Made by a program: the position numbers and the translations under genes. 64,000 nucleotides of DNA from Rhodobacteraceae bacterium LNNU 3342 (GTDB lineage: Bacteria; Pseudomonadota; Alphaproteobacteria; Rhodobacterales; Rhodobacteraceae): contig VUAW01000002.1 in assembly GCA_008711135.1 (NCBI GenBank), positions 341,950 to 405,949 on the forward strand, read 5' to 3'. The first letter of the stretch is position 1, and every line of letters begins with the position of its first letter. The notes beneath the pieces are model-generated. The model was not told where the DNA came from. It searched no databases and was given only the letters and a program-made list of their open reading frames with translations. Shown piece after piece: positions 45,638-54,141 of this stretch.

Positions 45638-47185
45638 CTACCAGCGGCCGGTGCTTTCAACCAGCACGTCCAGAAAAGCATGCGAGGAGGCGTTGAAGCA
45701 GGCATGTGGCTCTACCCGGTGCTCCACGATAAGCTCGCCATCCGGCGTCTGCCCCTGCAGCATCAGGTCAGGGGCATTCCTGCAGATGATCACCCGCGCC
45801 ATGTGGGGAACCACGCCGTCGAAGGCACAGCCGTCGATCCGGCGATGCGAACAGCAGTCCAGAAACTGCCGGACCAGATCCCGCGGCCCCTCGACGCTCA
45901 GAAGCGCCGGTTCCGGCTTGACCGGGGGGCGCCACCAGTCCGGCTGGTTCAGGACGGGGTGATCAAAGGTCCCGCGACGGGCGAGCATGGCAACCGCCTC
46001 GCCCACCGCCGTGCGGCGGGGAGGATCACAGCGGATGTCGAAGGCGCCCGGCTCATAGTGACCGCGCCGTTCGCAAAGCAGTGAGTCCCAGTCGATGCAG
46101 CCGAACAGCGACCAACTGGTGATGGCCTGAACCCGGATGCCTTCCGCCCGGGCATCCTGCGCAGCCTTCCAAGCCTCGGCCAGCCAGCGCAGTTGGCCTT
46201 CGGGCGGGGCGCCGTTGTGAACCTCGGTCAGCGCCACGGGCAGTCCATACCGCGCGTGCACCTCGCGCAGGCGCGGCAGGAAGCCCAGTGCATGGTGCAG
46301 GTCCGGGACATGGGCGGCGGCGATGTCGGCATAGGCGTCGCGGCCATTGCCGCCGTGCAGGGCGGGCGGGTGATGGTCCAGCACGGGGTCAAGATAGCGG
46401 TCGCTGGTCAGATACTGGTCGACGCCGATGATCTGCGGCGGGCATGGCTCTGCCACCAGCCGGTCAAGATCGCGGGCAGGAACGCCCGCGTCCAGCAGCC
46501 GGCGGTGGAAGGGATGGCCGGGAGCTACGCGCCCAGTCAGCAGGTCAAATCCCAGAAACCGCCGCTCGTTCTCATAATCGGCCTGATAGGCCAAGGCGGG
46601 CGGTGAAAAGATGCGGCCAACATCCTCGGTCTGGACCAGTTGCGCATTAGGGATGTGACGCCTGATCCGCCCCATCGCCGCCGCCGTCGCCAAGGCAGAG
46701 GCCACCACTGCCCGCAGGAAAGTAGCCTCGTCCCGCGCATGGGGATGCCAGTGGCCGTAAAGATAAGCAAAGCGCGCGGTGGTGACGGGTTCATTGATGG
46801 GGGTAAAGCGCCGGATCCAAGGATAGCGCAGCGCGACCGCCTCTGCGTGATCTGCCAGGGCTGCGGCAAAGTCGGAGTGCAGCGGGTCCATCCCCTTTGG
46901 GCCGCTGCCATGGTGCAGGAAGCCCGCGATCGGCTCGATCCCCAAGGCCGTGAGGCGGGCCAGACGCTCATCCTCCCAGGCGAAGTCCGGGGGGCTGCGG
47001 GCCGCGATCTTTGCCCACAGCAGCGGGTAACGCAGGGTCTTCAGGCCAAGCCCGGCGATCAGGTCAAGATCAGAGAGACGGCTCCGGTGCCCCGTCTCCT
47101 GCACCTGGTCGCGGACCATGCCGTTGATCAAAACATGGCTGCACTCGACGCCGCCCCAGATCTCTGTCCTGTCATTCCAAGGCAT
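45638..47185 (-). CDS. GH1-like glycoside hydrolase with unassigned C-terminus
   Basis: A 515-residue protein whose first about 410 residues match the family-1 glycosidase-like domain often found fused to an RmlD-type reductase (IWGGVECSHVLINGMVRDQ, SDLDLIAGLGLKTLRYPLLW). The catalytic acids are in place: TPINEP (Glu132, acid/base) and ALTEVHNG (Glu321, nucleophile). The RmlD reductase is absent; instead there is a tail of about 100 residues I cannot assign. There is no signal peptide, so it is cytoplasmic. It overlaps the UGM fusion gene by 14 bp and should act on the same sugar pathway. Confidence 0.82.
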   Translation of the reverse strand: MPWNDRTEIWGGVECSHVLINGMVRDQVQETGHRSRLSDLDLIAGLGLKTLRYPLLWAKIAARSPPDFAWEDERLARLTALGIEPIAGFLHHGSGPKGMDPLHSDFAAALADHAEAVALRYPWIRRFTPINEPVTTARFAYLYGHWHPHARDEATFLRAVVASALATAAAMGRIRRHIPNAQLVQTEDVGRIFSPPALAYQADYENERRFLGFDLLTGRVAPGHPFHRRLLDAGVPARDLDRLVAEPCPPQIIGVDQYLTSDRYLDPVLDHHPPALHGGNGRDAYADIAAAHVPDLHHALGFLPRLREVHARYGLPVALTEVHNGAPPEGQLRWLAEAWKAAQDARAEGIRVQAITSWSLFGCIDWDSLLCERRGHYEPGAFDIRCDPPRRTAVGEAVAMLARRGTFDHPVLNQPDWWRPPVKPEPALLSVEGPRDLVRQFLDCCSHRRIDGCAFDGVVPHMARVIICRNAPDLMLQGQTPDGELIVEHRVEPHACFNASSHAFLDVLVESTGRW

Positions 47186-49487
47186 GGGCTATGGTCAGGC
47201 CTGCGCCCGCCTGCTCTGGCGGGCCCAGCTCTGCGTTGATCCGCTTGAAGGTGGCAAGGGCCTGCCCCACCACCTGATCCATGTTGTAGTAACGGTAGGT
47301 GGCCAGCCTGCCCACGAACCACACGTCCCGGACGGCTGCCGCCAAGGCTTGGTACTTCTTGTAGAGCGCTTCGTTTTCAGGACGCGGCACCGGGTAATAG
47401 GGATCACCCACGTCAGAGGGATATTCATAGGTCAGGCTGGTAAGCGGGTGATGCTGACCGGTCAGGTGCTTGTATTCGGTAACGCGGGTGTAGGCTTCGG
47501 TCTGCGGATAGTTCACCACCGCCACGGGCTGCGCCCATTCCACCGGTTTCGTTACATGTTCGAAAGTCAGTGACCGGTAGGGCAGCTTGCCCAGCCTGTG
47601 GTCAAAGAACTCGTCGATGGGCCCGGTGAAGATCATGCGCCGGTAGTCCACCCCCTTCAGGTCGCGGTAATCGACGCCCAACTCAAGCTCGATGTTGGGG
47701 TGGTCCAGCATCCGCTCGAACATTCTTGTGTAGCCCTCGGCCGGCATCTTCTGGAAGCTGTCGGTAAAGTACCGGTCGTCCCTGTTCGTGCGCGTGGGAA
47801 TACGGGCGGTAACGCTGTGCGAAAGCTCTGACGGGTCCATGCCCCACTGCTTGCGGGTGTAGCCCCGGAAGAACTTATCATAAAGGTCGCGCCCCACGGT
47901 AGAGACGACAACATCTTCGGCGGTGACGATCTGATCGATCTTCTCGCGCCGCTCGGCCAAGAATGCCTCCATCCCCTCGCTGTCAAGGTTCAGGCCGTAA
48001 AGCCGGTTGACCGTATCGAGGTTGATGGGGATCGGTACAAGCTGCCCGTCCACATGGGCCAGCACCCGGTGTTCATAGTCGCGCCACGACGTGAACTGCG
48101 AAAGGTAGTCCACGATCGACTGGGCGTTGGTGTGGAAGATATGCGGCCCGTACTGGTGGATGAGGATGCCGGCCTCGTCCAGCCGGTCATGGGCATTGCC
48201 TGCCACATGCGGGCGCCGGTCGATGACCAGCACGCGTTCACCCCGGCAAGAGGCCAGCCGTTCCGCAAGCACGCTGCCGGCAAAGCCTGCGCCGACCACC
48301 AGCCAGTCATAGGATCTCGACGCCTTGCGGGCCGGGCGGACGGGATCGGCAGGCGCGGCGCAGGGTTGACGCCATTGGGCCTTTGCCATCAGCGACGCCA
48401 TGTTGGTCCAGGTGCGGTCCCAGGAATTGGCCTGCAGATGCTCCTCAACTTTCCAGAGCCACTGCTCATCGGGTGGCGCCATCACGGCGCGAAGCGCCTC
48501 GGCCATTCCGTCGGCATCCGCGATCGCGACAATCCCGCTTTCGCCGTAATCCCGCACCACGTCCGGCACCGCGGTTGACACAAGGTTCAGCCCCGCCGCA
48601 AGGAACTCTGGCGTTTTGGTGGGGCTGATGAAGCGGGTCGAGGCGTTCAGCGCGAAGGGCATCCATCCCGCTGTCCAGTTTGCAAGGTAATCCGGCAGTT
48701 CCGAATAGGCCTTGCCCCCCAGCCAGTGCAGGTTTTTGGCTCGCGGCAGGGCGGCGGCGTCGATCTTCACCACCGGGCCCAGCATGATGAACTGCACGTC
48801 GGGCATGGCTTCGGCCGTTCTGCGGACGAGGTCGGTGTCCATCCGTTCGTCGATCACGCCAAAGAAGCCGACCCGCGGGTGCGGGATCCCGGCCTGATCC
48901 GCAGGGTCCGGGCAGAATTCCCGCGCGGCGGCGAAATGCTTCCGGTCCACGCTGCTGGGGAACAAATGTACCGACGGATGGCGGGGCTTCTTTGCCTCGT
49001 AAAGGCTGCGACCGCCGGTAAAGACCAGTTCGGCGCGGTCGAACAGTTCTTCCTCTGCCTCGCGCAGTTCGGGCGGGGCGCCAAGGAAGGCAGACAGTTC
49101 GTCCATACAGTCATAAATGCACAGATCCGGCGCAAGGTGCCGGCTGAAGGAAAGCGCCATCGGCGTGTAGTACCATGTCACCAGCGGCGCCGGCGGCTGT
49201 CCGGCAAGCCATTGGTCCAGCAGATCCCGCTGGGCTGAGACGGGATCGGGGTGCTGCGCCGGAAGCACCGGCGTAAGCACCGTAACGCCCCGGTCGCTGA
49301 CCCGCGCGTGAAGTTCGGGATGCGTCACCGGACCTTCGACCGGCTCTTCAAAGAAGGCGACATCCGCGCTCTCTGCGGCGCGGCTCATCAGGTGTTGCGG
49401 ACGCTGGAAGACGAAGTCCCACCGAAGATGAGAGAAGCACACGAGGCGGTACGCGCCCGCCGCCGGCATTGGAGCAGAGTGTGTCAT
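47172..49487 (-). CDS. glf: Glycosyltransferase-UDP-galactopyranose mutase fusion
   Basis: A 771-residue two-domain enzyme. Residues to about 385 form a glycosyltransferase-like domain (LVCFSHLRWDFVFQRPQHLM at the start, PTKTPEFLAAGLNLVSTAVPDV before the junction). From about 392 follows a complete UDP-galactopyranose mutase: FAD loop WLVVGAGFAGSV, VIDRRPHVAGNAHD, QYGPHIFHTN, and C-terminal GRLATYRYYNMDQ. It makes UDP-galactofuranose and may transfer a sugar in the same polypeptide. ATG 49487, with AGGA seven bases upstream, is used; ATG 49490 is adjacent. It is followed by the GH1-like gene. Confidence 0.9.
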   Translation of the reverse strand: MTHSAPMPAAGAYRLVCFSHLRWDFVFQRPQHLMSRAAESADVAFFEEPVEGPVTHPELHARVSDRGVTVLTPVLPAQHPDPVSAQRDLLDQWLAGQPPAPLVTWYYTPMALSFSRHLAPDLCIYDCMDELSAFLGAPPELREAEEELFDRAELVFTGGRSLYEAKKPRHPSVHLFPSSVDRKHFAAAREFCPDPADQAGIPHPRVGFFGVIDERMDTDLVRRTAEAMPDVQFIMLGPVVKIDAAALPRAKNLHWLGGKAYSELPDYLANWTAGWMPFALNASTRFISPTKTPEFLAAGLNLVSTAVPDVVRDYGESGIVAIADADGMAEALRAVMAPPDEQWLWKVEEHLQANSWDRTWTNMASLMAKAQWRQPCAAPADPVRPARKASRSYDWLVVGAGFAGSVLAERLASCRGERVLVIDRRPHVAGNAHDRLDEAGILIHQYGPHIFHTNAQSIVDYLSQFTSWRDYEHRVLAHVDGQLVPIPINLDTVNRLYGLNLDSEGMEAFLAERREKIDQIVTAEDVVVSTVGRDLYDKFFRGYTRKQWGMDPSELSHSVTARIPTRTNRDDRYFTDSFQKMPAEGYTRMFERMLDHPNIELELGVDYRDLKGVDYRRMIFTGPIDEFFDHRLGKLPYRSLTFEHVTKPVEWAQPVAVVNYPQTEAYTRVTEYKHLTGQHHPLTSLTYEYPSDVGDPYYPVPRPENEALYKKYQALAAAVRDVWFVGRLATYRYYNMDQVVGQALATFKRINAELGPPEQAGAGLTIAHALE

Positions 49488-49753
49488 CATGATTTCCTGA
49501 AAGCGACGGCTACATGGTGCGGCTTCTCCGTCTGGGTCAGATCCCGCCCGGGCCACCGACCGCAGCCCGGATTGGACCGATGCCAGAACCGCCGAAAACT
49601 GCGTATGTTCCAGCCGCCAACGGCGCAGGCGCAGGCATCTGCAACAATCGGCTGGGTTCCGCTCAGGCCCGAGGCATATCCGCGCGCGCGGGGCTTCAGG
49701 AATAACGCTGATCAGCCTTGCCCCGCGGGATGGGGCTTAAGCGCTGGGCGCGG

Positions 49754-50782
49754 TCATCGCGGATGCTCGCTATGCCATCTAGCCTTCGGGGCCTGTCGAT
49801 CCATTCCCGTCAGCCCGGCGCCCAAGGTTCCGCCCGTACCTGCCTGCATCGCGATCTGGCGAAGAAAGTTCTGTGACAGGTTCAGCGCAAAGAGCGCGGG
49901 GCCCGTGGCAAACAACATGGGCGCCGCCGCGGCAGTGGGAAGATCACCAAGCGGCAGCCCCGGCTTGGCGGGATCGTCCCAGCCGCCACTTATCCCGCCC
50001 GCGCCGCTGCTCGGATCAAAAAGGGCGCCCTCGGTTGGCGCAGCGGGGGCATCCTGGAACAGATCCTGGCGGGTGAACGCGGCCACGAGGTTCTCTGTCA
50101 TCTCTGGCGCGGCCGAATGCTGGCCTGACAGGACCCACCCGGTGGTTCCCGCAAAGACCTCTCGCTGCGGGAAGCGGGCAAGGCGTACGACAACACCGGC
50201 AACCATTTCGGGCGAATGAACGGGGTCCAAGGGCTTGACCTTGCGCCCGGCGAAGTTCCCCGCCCTCTGCCAAAGCGGCGTGTCGATGGACGACGGACAG
50301 AGAGTGCAGGCATGGATGCCCGGCTGATCCAGGAGCTCTTGCCGCAGCGCGTGGGTGAAGCCGCGTATGGCGAACTTGCTTGCAACATAGGCGCTATGAA
50401 ACGGCATCGGGCAGACGCCTGCAATGGAGGCATTGTTGATAAGAACGCCTGCGCCCCGCGTGCGAAAATGCGCCAGCGCCGCACGGGAGCCGTGGACCGT
50501 GCCCATGAAATTGATCTGGATGACGCGCTCGAACGCCTTGGCCGGGATCTCGGCAAAGCTGCCGAAGGCGTCCACGCCTGCATTGTTGAACCAAACATCG
50601 ATCCCGCCGAACGCCTTGATCGCAGCCTCCGCCAGCGCCTCGACCTGTGCCTCCTCGCCCACGTCCACCTGATGGCAGATGACTTCGGCCCCGGATGCGC
50701 GGCAGGCGGCGGCCCTCGCCTCCAGTTCGGGCATCCGCCGCGCGGCAAGTACAAGCCGGGCACCCTGACGCGCAAATGCCAA
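49754..50782 (-). CDS. SDR family oxidoreductase with disrupted start
   Basis: Short-chain dehydrogenase of about 342 residues from the only standard start in frame (TTG at 50782). The NAD-binding start VIIITGASGGIGKA lies upstream of that TTG, up to 50842, in the same frame. The catalytic set NNASIAG (Ser), YVASKFA (Tyr, Lys) and the NNAG motif are intact. The C-terminal about 120 residues are longer than usual, with a hydrophobic stretch. The true start appears to be ATG at 50851, but its third codon is TGA (50845-50843). Function: probably oxidation or reduction of a lipid or sugar alcohol. Confidence 0.75.
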   Translation of the reverse strand: MAFARQGARLVLAARRMPELEARAAACRASGAEVICHQVDVGEEAQVEALAEAAIKAFGGIDVWFNNAGVDAFGSFAEIPAKAFERVIQINFMGTVHGSRAALAHFRTRGAGVLINNASIAGVCPMPFHSAYVASKFAIRGFTHALRQELLDQPGIHACTLCPSSIDTPLWQRAGNFAGRKVKPLDPVHSPEMVAGVVVRLARFPQREVFAGTTGWVLSGQHSAAPEMTENLVAAFTRQDLFQDAPAAPTEGALFDPSSGAGGISGGWDDPAKPGLPLGDLPTAAAAPMLFATGPALFALNLSQNFLRQIAMQAGTGGTLGAGLTGMDRQAPKARWHSEHPR

Positions 50783-50842
50783 GGCCGAAGCCTTGCCTAT
50801 GCCGCCGGACGCACCGGTGATTATGATTACCTTCGGCTCAAG

Positions 50843-50851
50843 TCAGTTCAT
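50843..50851 (-). other. ATG-AAC-TGA: premature stop at the SDR start
   Basis: On the minus strand the expected start ATG (50851-50849) is followed by AAC and then TGA, in frame with the Rossmann motif 7 codons later. No ATG, GTG or TTG lies between this stop and the nucleotide-binding loop. It is either a nonsense mutation, a base-calling error, or evidence of a non-standard start. Confidence 0.6.
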
Positions 50852-50998
50852 CTGGATCGCGCCTTGCAAGCTTCCAGCAAGAACCGCCGATGAGAACAGG
50901 TGTTCCAGATGGTCCGTCCGCTGCGGCACTTCCCGCCGCCGATCAAGCGCGAGATGTCGCCTCTGCGACAACAACCACTGTACCGCTTTTGGATAAAG

Positions 50999-51073
50999 TG
51001 GTGCCCGGGGGCGGAATCGAACCACCGACACGAGGATTTTCAATCCACTGCTCTACCCCTGAGCTACCCGGGC
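50999..51073 (-). tRNA. tRNA-Phe (GAA)
   Basis: A 75-base minus-strand gene with acceptor GCCCGGG pairing with CCCGGGC, discriminator A and an encoded CCA. The anticodon loop reads ATTGAAAAT, giving GAA (Phe). The D arm GCTCAGGGGTAGAGC and T arm with GGTTCGATTCC are standard. It is downstream of the yacG block on the same strand but has its own promoter. Confidence 0.96.
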
Positions 51074-51078
51074 ACGGG

Positions 51079-51093
51079 AGAGCGTAACGCTCT
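51079..51093 (-). promoter_or_regulatory. Leader palindrome of tRNA-Phe
   Basis: AGAGCG-TTA-CGCTCT on the minus strand, a perfect 6-bp inverted repeat, ends 5 bases before the mature 5' end. It falls within the short 5' leader predicted from the promoter just upstream, so it would be a hairpin removed by RNase P. Confidence 0.5.
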
Positions 51094-51103
51094 GGGTTCG
51101 GGT

Positions 51104-51132
51104 GTATTAGTAGGCTGTGCGGGGACTGTCCA
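51104..51132 (-). promoter_or_regulatory. Promoter of tRNA-Phe
   Basis: Minus-strand TGGACA (51132-51127), exactly 17 bases, TAATAC (51109-51104). Start predicted near 51097, giving a leader of about 24 bases. This lets the tRNA be made independently of the yacG transcript. Confidence 0.6.
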
Positions 51133-51158
51133 GAGGCTTGAGGAAAAATTTTCGCGCT

Positions 51159-51335
51159 TTAGTGGCGGGGTTCTTCGTCCCGGGCGGGCGGTGCTTTCTC
51201 CTCCTCCTCGACCGCCTCGGCGGGCACGACGTAAACGCCCTTCAGCCAGCGGCCCAGGTCCACGTCGGCGCAGCGGCGGGAACAGAAGGGGCGATATTTA
51301 GGATCGGTTTCCTTGCCGCAGATCGGGCAGCTCAT
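51159..51335 (-). CDS. yacG: YacG zinc-ribbon protein (DNA gyrase inhibitor family)
   Basis: A 58-residue zinc protein missed by length-limited searches. The four cysteines are CPIC (Cys3, Cys6) and FCSRRC (Cys18, Cys22), followed by the family signature [11 protein letters not shown]. coli YacG binds GyrB and inhibits gyrase. The C-terminus is an acidic/Pro tail. Its ATG overlaps the TGA of the upstream RNase E/G-like gene by 4 bp, so the two are translationally coupled. Confidence 0.92.
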   Translation of the reverse strand: MSCPICGKETDPKYRPFCSRRCADVDLGRWLKGVYVVPAEAVEEEEKAPPARDEEPRH

Positions 51336-52372
51336 GCCAAGGCCTCGGTCAGTGGCTGGCGGTCGCGCTTGCGCTGCAGTTCGAAGTTGCCCAGCGGCGT
51401 CCAGCCAGCAAGTGTTGATTCCGTCGCATCCGCGCGGAACGCGGCGCGCAGGCTTTGTTCCAGGATGTGCCGGTCCTTCTTGGGGAACGGGGCGAAATCC
51501 ACGATCACCTGCCCGCCCAGCCCGCGCAGCCGCAACTGGCGTGGAAGGTCACGCGCAGCGGCAATGTTCGCCTTGAGCCCGGCGGCAGGCGAGGTGTCAT
51601 TTCCGGTGTTCACGTCCACCGCGATGAAGGCGCGCGTCGGCTCGATCACCATGCTGCCACCGCCGGGAAGCCGCGCCTCGGGGGAAAGCAGGGCGTCGAT
51701 CATTTCCTCGACCCCATGGCTGGCAAAGGCGTCAATCCCTTCGGCCCAATCGTCGGGCGCGGGATGCGCCCAGTCTCGCCACGCAAGCTCATGCGGGCTT
51801 GGGCCGTCGACCAGAAGTTCCGGCTGGCCAGCGTCGTCGGCCATCACCGCCTCGGCGAGTTCACGCATGGCGGCGATGTCGGCCGCGATTTCGTCATCCT
51901 CGGCGGCTTCAGCCGCGGAACGGAGGATGAGGCCAAAGGACGGGTCCGCCCCCTGCATGACCTCTTCGGCCAGCGCGCGCAGGCGAGCCTGTTCGTCCTC
52001 ATCGCGAATCGCGCGGGAAATGTTCAGCCCGGGCGCATCGGGCGTGACGATGGCGTGGCGGCTCTTGAACAGGATGCGGGCGGAAACCGGCGTGGCCTTG
52101 GCGCCATCGGCATGCCCGGTGACCTGCACCAGCAGCGACTGCCCCGGCCGCAGTCCGGAAACCTGGCGGAGGAAGCCCCGCTCACCGTCCGGCATGCGGA
52201 CAAAGACGCCGCCCTGCCCCTTCATCTGCCGGTCGACAGTCACGCGGTAGATGGCGCCGATGACCGGTCCTTCGCCTTGCGAAACGGCCAGATCCTCCAG
52301 CACGCCATCAACGACCAGCGCCGCAGCCTCGCGCCCACGCAAGTTGCCCAGAATGACGCCCCGACCCTTCAT
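51332..52372 (-). CDS. Short ribonuclease E/G-family protein
   Basis: A 346-residue member of the RNase E/G family, much shorter than E. coli RNase E (1061) or RNase G (489). An S1-like start ([10 protein letters not shown] ...) is followed by the DNase-I-like catalytic core with the metal aspartates in FIAVDVNTG and VIVDFAPF. The CPxCxG Zn-link of RNase E/G is absent. It may act on selected RNAs or be a diverged RNA-binding form. It is coupled by 4-bp overlaps to maf upstream and yacG downstream. Confidence 0.87.
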   Translation of the reverse strand: MKGRGVILGNLRGREAAALVVDGVLEDLAVSQGEGPVIGAIYRVTVDRQMKGQGGVFVRMPDGERGFLRQVSGLRPGQSLLVQVTGHADGAKATPVSARILFKSRHAIVTPDAPGLNISRAIRDEDEQARLRALAEEVMQGADPSFGLILRSAAEAAEDDEIAADIAAMRELAEAVMADDAGQPELLVDGPSPHELAWRDWAHPAPDDWAEGIDAFASHGVEEMIDALLSPEARLPGGGSMVIEPTRAFIAVDVNTGNDTSPAAGLKANIAAARDLPRQLRLRGLGGQVIVDFAPFPKKDRHILEQSLRAAFRADATESTLAGWTPLGNFELQRKRDRQPLTEALA

Positions 52373-52947
52373 TGCTGATCCCCCGGCAACGGATAGCCCG
52401 CCGCGCGCAGCAGCACGGCGGTTTCGGCGACGGGCAGACCCACGACGCCGGTGAACGACCCCTGCAGCCACGGGATGAAGGCCGCAGCCAGTCCCTGGAT
52501 GCCATAGCCGCCCGCCTTACCCTGCCATTCGCCACTGGCAAGGTAGCCGTTGAGTTCCTGATCTGACAGCCGCTTCATCTGCACGGTCGTCACGACCTCG
52601 CGCTGCCAGAGCCTGTCGCCCATCCGCAGAGCGACCGCAGTGATCACGCGGTGCCGCCGCCCGCCCAGCGCCACAAGGAACTCGGCAGCTTCGCCCGCAT
52701 TGGCGGGCTTGCCCAGGATCCGGCGGCCCAAGGCCACCGTCGTATCTGCGCAAAGCACAAGTTCATCATCCGACGCAGCCACCGCCTGAGCCTTTTCCCG
52801 CGCCATACGGGCGCAGTAGGGGCGCGGCAATTCGGCCTTGACCGGCGTTTCGTCGATGTCCGCGGGCCGGAGGTCATCAGGGAAAATGCCCAGTTGCGCC
52901 AGAAGATCCTTCCGGCGGGGACTGGCAGAGCCCAGTACAAGTTTCAC
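52369..52947 (-). CDS. maf: Maf-family nucleoside triphosphate pyrophosphatase
   Basis: House-cleaning enzyme that hydrolyses non-canonical NTPs (dTTP/UTP or m7GTP type). The 192 residues have [14 protein letters not shown] at the start, ADIDETP, and ADTTVALG with the metal/active-site residues. The start is GTG at 52947, 4 bp after the infA stop. It is part of the infA-maf-RNase E/G-yacG unit, a common order in Rhodobacterales. Confidence 0.92.
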   Translation of the reverse strand: MKLVLGSASPRRKDLLAQLGIFPDDLRPADIDETPVKAELPRPYCARMAREKAQAVAASDDELVLCADTTVALGRRILGKPANAGEAAEFLVALGGRRHRVITAVALRMGDRLWQREVVTTVQMKRLSDQELNGYLASGEWQGKAGGYGIQGLAAAFIPWLQGSFTGVVGLPVAETAVLLRAAGYPLPGDQQ

Positions 52948-52951
52948 GGGT

Positions 52952-53170
52952 TCACTTGAACCGATAGTTGATCCGGCCCTTGGTCAGATCGTAGGGGGTC
53001 ATTTCGACCTGCACCCGGTCGCCTGCGAGAACACGGATGCGGTTCTTGCGCATCTTACCTGCCGTATGTGCGATGATCTCATGGCCGTTTTCCAGCTCGA
53101 CCCGAAACGTCGCATTGGGCAGGAGTTCCTTCACGACGCCGGGGAATTCGAGCAGTTCTTCCTTGGCCAT
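52952..53170 (-). CDS. infA: Translation initiation factor IF-1
   Basis: A 72-residue OB-fold protein that binds the ribosomal A site during initiation. Sequence [37 protein letters not shown] and the C-terminal [11 protein letters not shown] are nearly invariant in alphaproteobacteria. ATG 53170 is used instead of 53176. It leads the block infA-maf-RNase E/G-yacG. Confidence 0.97.
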   Translation of the reverse strand: MAKEELLEFPGVVKELLPNATFRVELENGHEIIAHTAGKMRKNRIRVLAGDRVQVEMTPYDLTKGRINYRFK

Positions 53171-53215
53171 GGTCACTCCGTCCTTGAAAGCCCGCCATAG
53201 TGCAGGCGCGCCACT

Positions 53216-53244
53216 AGATGCGCCCGATGCGGCCTTTTTTCAAG
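53216..53244 (-). promoter_or_regulatory. Possible infA promoter
   Basis: Minus-strand TTGAAA (53244-53239), 17 bases and CATCTA in the 80-bp gap between the carbon-nitrogen hydrolase gene and infA. The -35 is good and the -10 weak. Nothing else in the gap resembles a promoter. Confidence 0.3.
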
Positions 53245-53250
53245 GGCTAT

Positions 53251-54132
53251 CTAGCCAAGCCGCGCAAGTTTGACCTCAGGATCACGCTTTTCCTGTTCCG
53301 CCCAGTCGCGGTGGTTCAGGACGGCCCCATCCGCCCGCACCGCGCGTACCGCCTCAAGCGAGACTTCGGCCACCGCCCAGCCGGGTTCATTGAGCGGCGT
53401 TTCAGCCAGGATCCCGGTTGCGGGCCAGCCGCGATCAGGCGGGCCATAGATCGCGCCGCAGCCGGTGTTCAGGTCGACAGCCGGACACCATTCGGCCGGT
53501 CCCACGATCGCCGAATGCACGACCACGCATTGGTTTTCCAGCGCCCGCGCCATTGAACCGACGCGGACGCGGGTAAAGCCCGCCAATGTTTCGGTGCAAG
53601 AGGGAGCAAGAAGAACCTCGGCCCCGGCCTCGGCCAAGCGGCGGGAGAGCAAGGGAAACTCGCTGTCATAGCAGATGATGACGCCCAGCCGGCCCAGCGC
53701 GGTGTCGAAAAGCGTAAGCGACTGGCCTGCGACGACATCCCATTCCTCGGCCTCGAACCGGGTCATGATCTGCTTGTCCTGGTGGCCGACGATGCCCTCT
53801 GGCGCGTAAAGCGTCGCGCGGTTCACGGGGCGCGGGCCATCGAATACCGGGCCAGAGGCACCGAGGATATGAACATCGTGCTGCGCTGCCAGCCGCAGAT
53901 GCAGCGCATCGACGGCATCGCGGTGGCGCGCCACCTCGCGCAGGCTGCCTTCAAGGTCGCCCGCAACCTCTGCCCCACCCAGCGATGACAGTTCCATCGC
54001 GCCGTATTCGGGGAACACCAGCAGCTTGGCCCTCTGCCCCGCGGCATCGGCCACCCAGGCTGTCAGCTTGGCTTCATAGGCATCCCAACTGTCGAACCAG
54101 TCCAGCGGATAGGCAGCGGCGGCAATTTTCAT
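53251..54132 (-). CDS. Carbon-nitrogen hydrolase (nitrilase superfamily)
   Basis: A 293-residue nitrilase-superfamily amidase with the catalytic triad visible: VFPEYG (Glu42), GHQDKQIMTRFE (Lys120) and ICYDSEFP (Cys154). Substrate unknown; probably a small amide. ATG 54132 is preferred because AGGGG lies six bases upstream. It belongs to the row of leftward genes and is 9 bp after the GNAT gene, with which it may be co-transcribed. Confidence 0.88.
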   Translation of the reverse strand: MKIAAAAYPLDWFDSWDAYEAKLTAWVADAAGQRAKLLVFPEYGAMELSSLGGAEVAGDLEGSLREVARHRDAVDALHLRLAAQHDVHILGASGPVFDGPRPVNRATLYAPEGIVGHQDKQIMTRFEAEEWDVVAGQSLTLFDTALGRLGVIICYDSEFPLLSRRLAEAGAEVLLAPSCTETLAGFTRVRVGSMARALENQCVVVHSAIVGPAEWCPAVDLNTGCGAIYGPPDRGWPATGILAETPLNEPGWAVAEVSLEAVRAVRADGAVLNHRDWAEQEKRDPEVKLARLG

Positions 54133-54141
54133 CGACATCCC

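Noticed and set aside
49716..49735. GCCCC/GGGGC hairpin after the SDR gene as terminator
   Set aside because: A 5-bp stem without a T-run, not distinguishable from chance in this GC-rich sequence.
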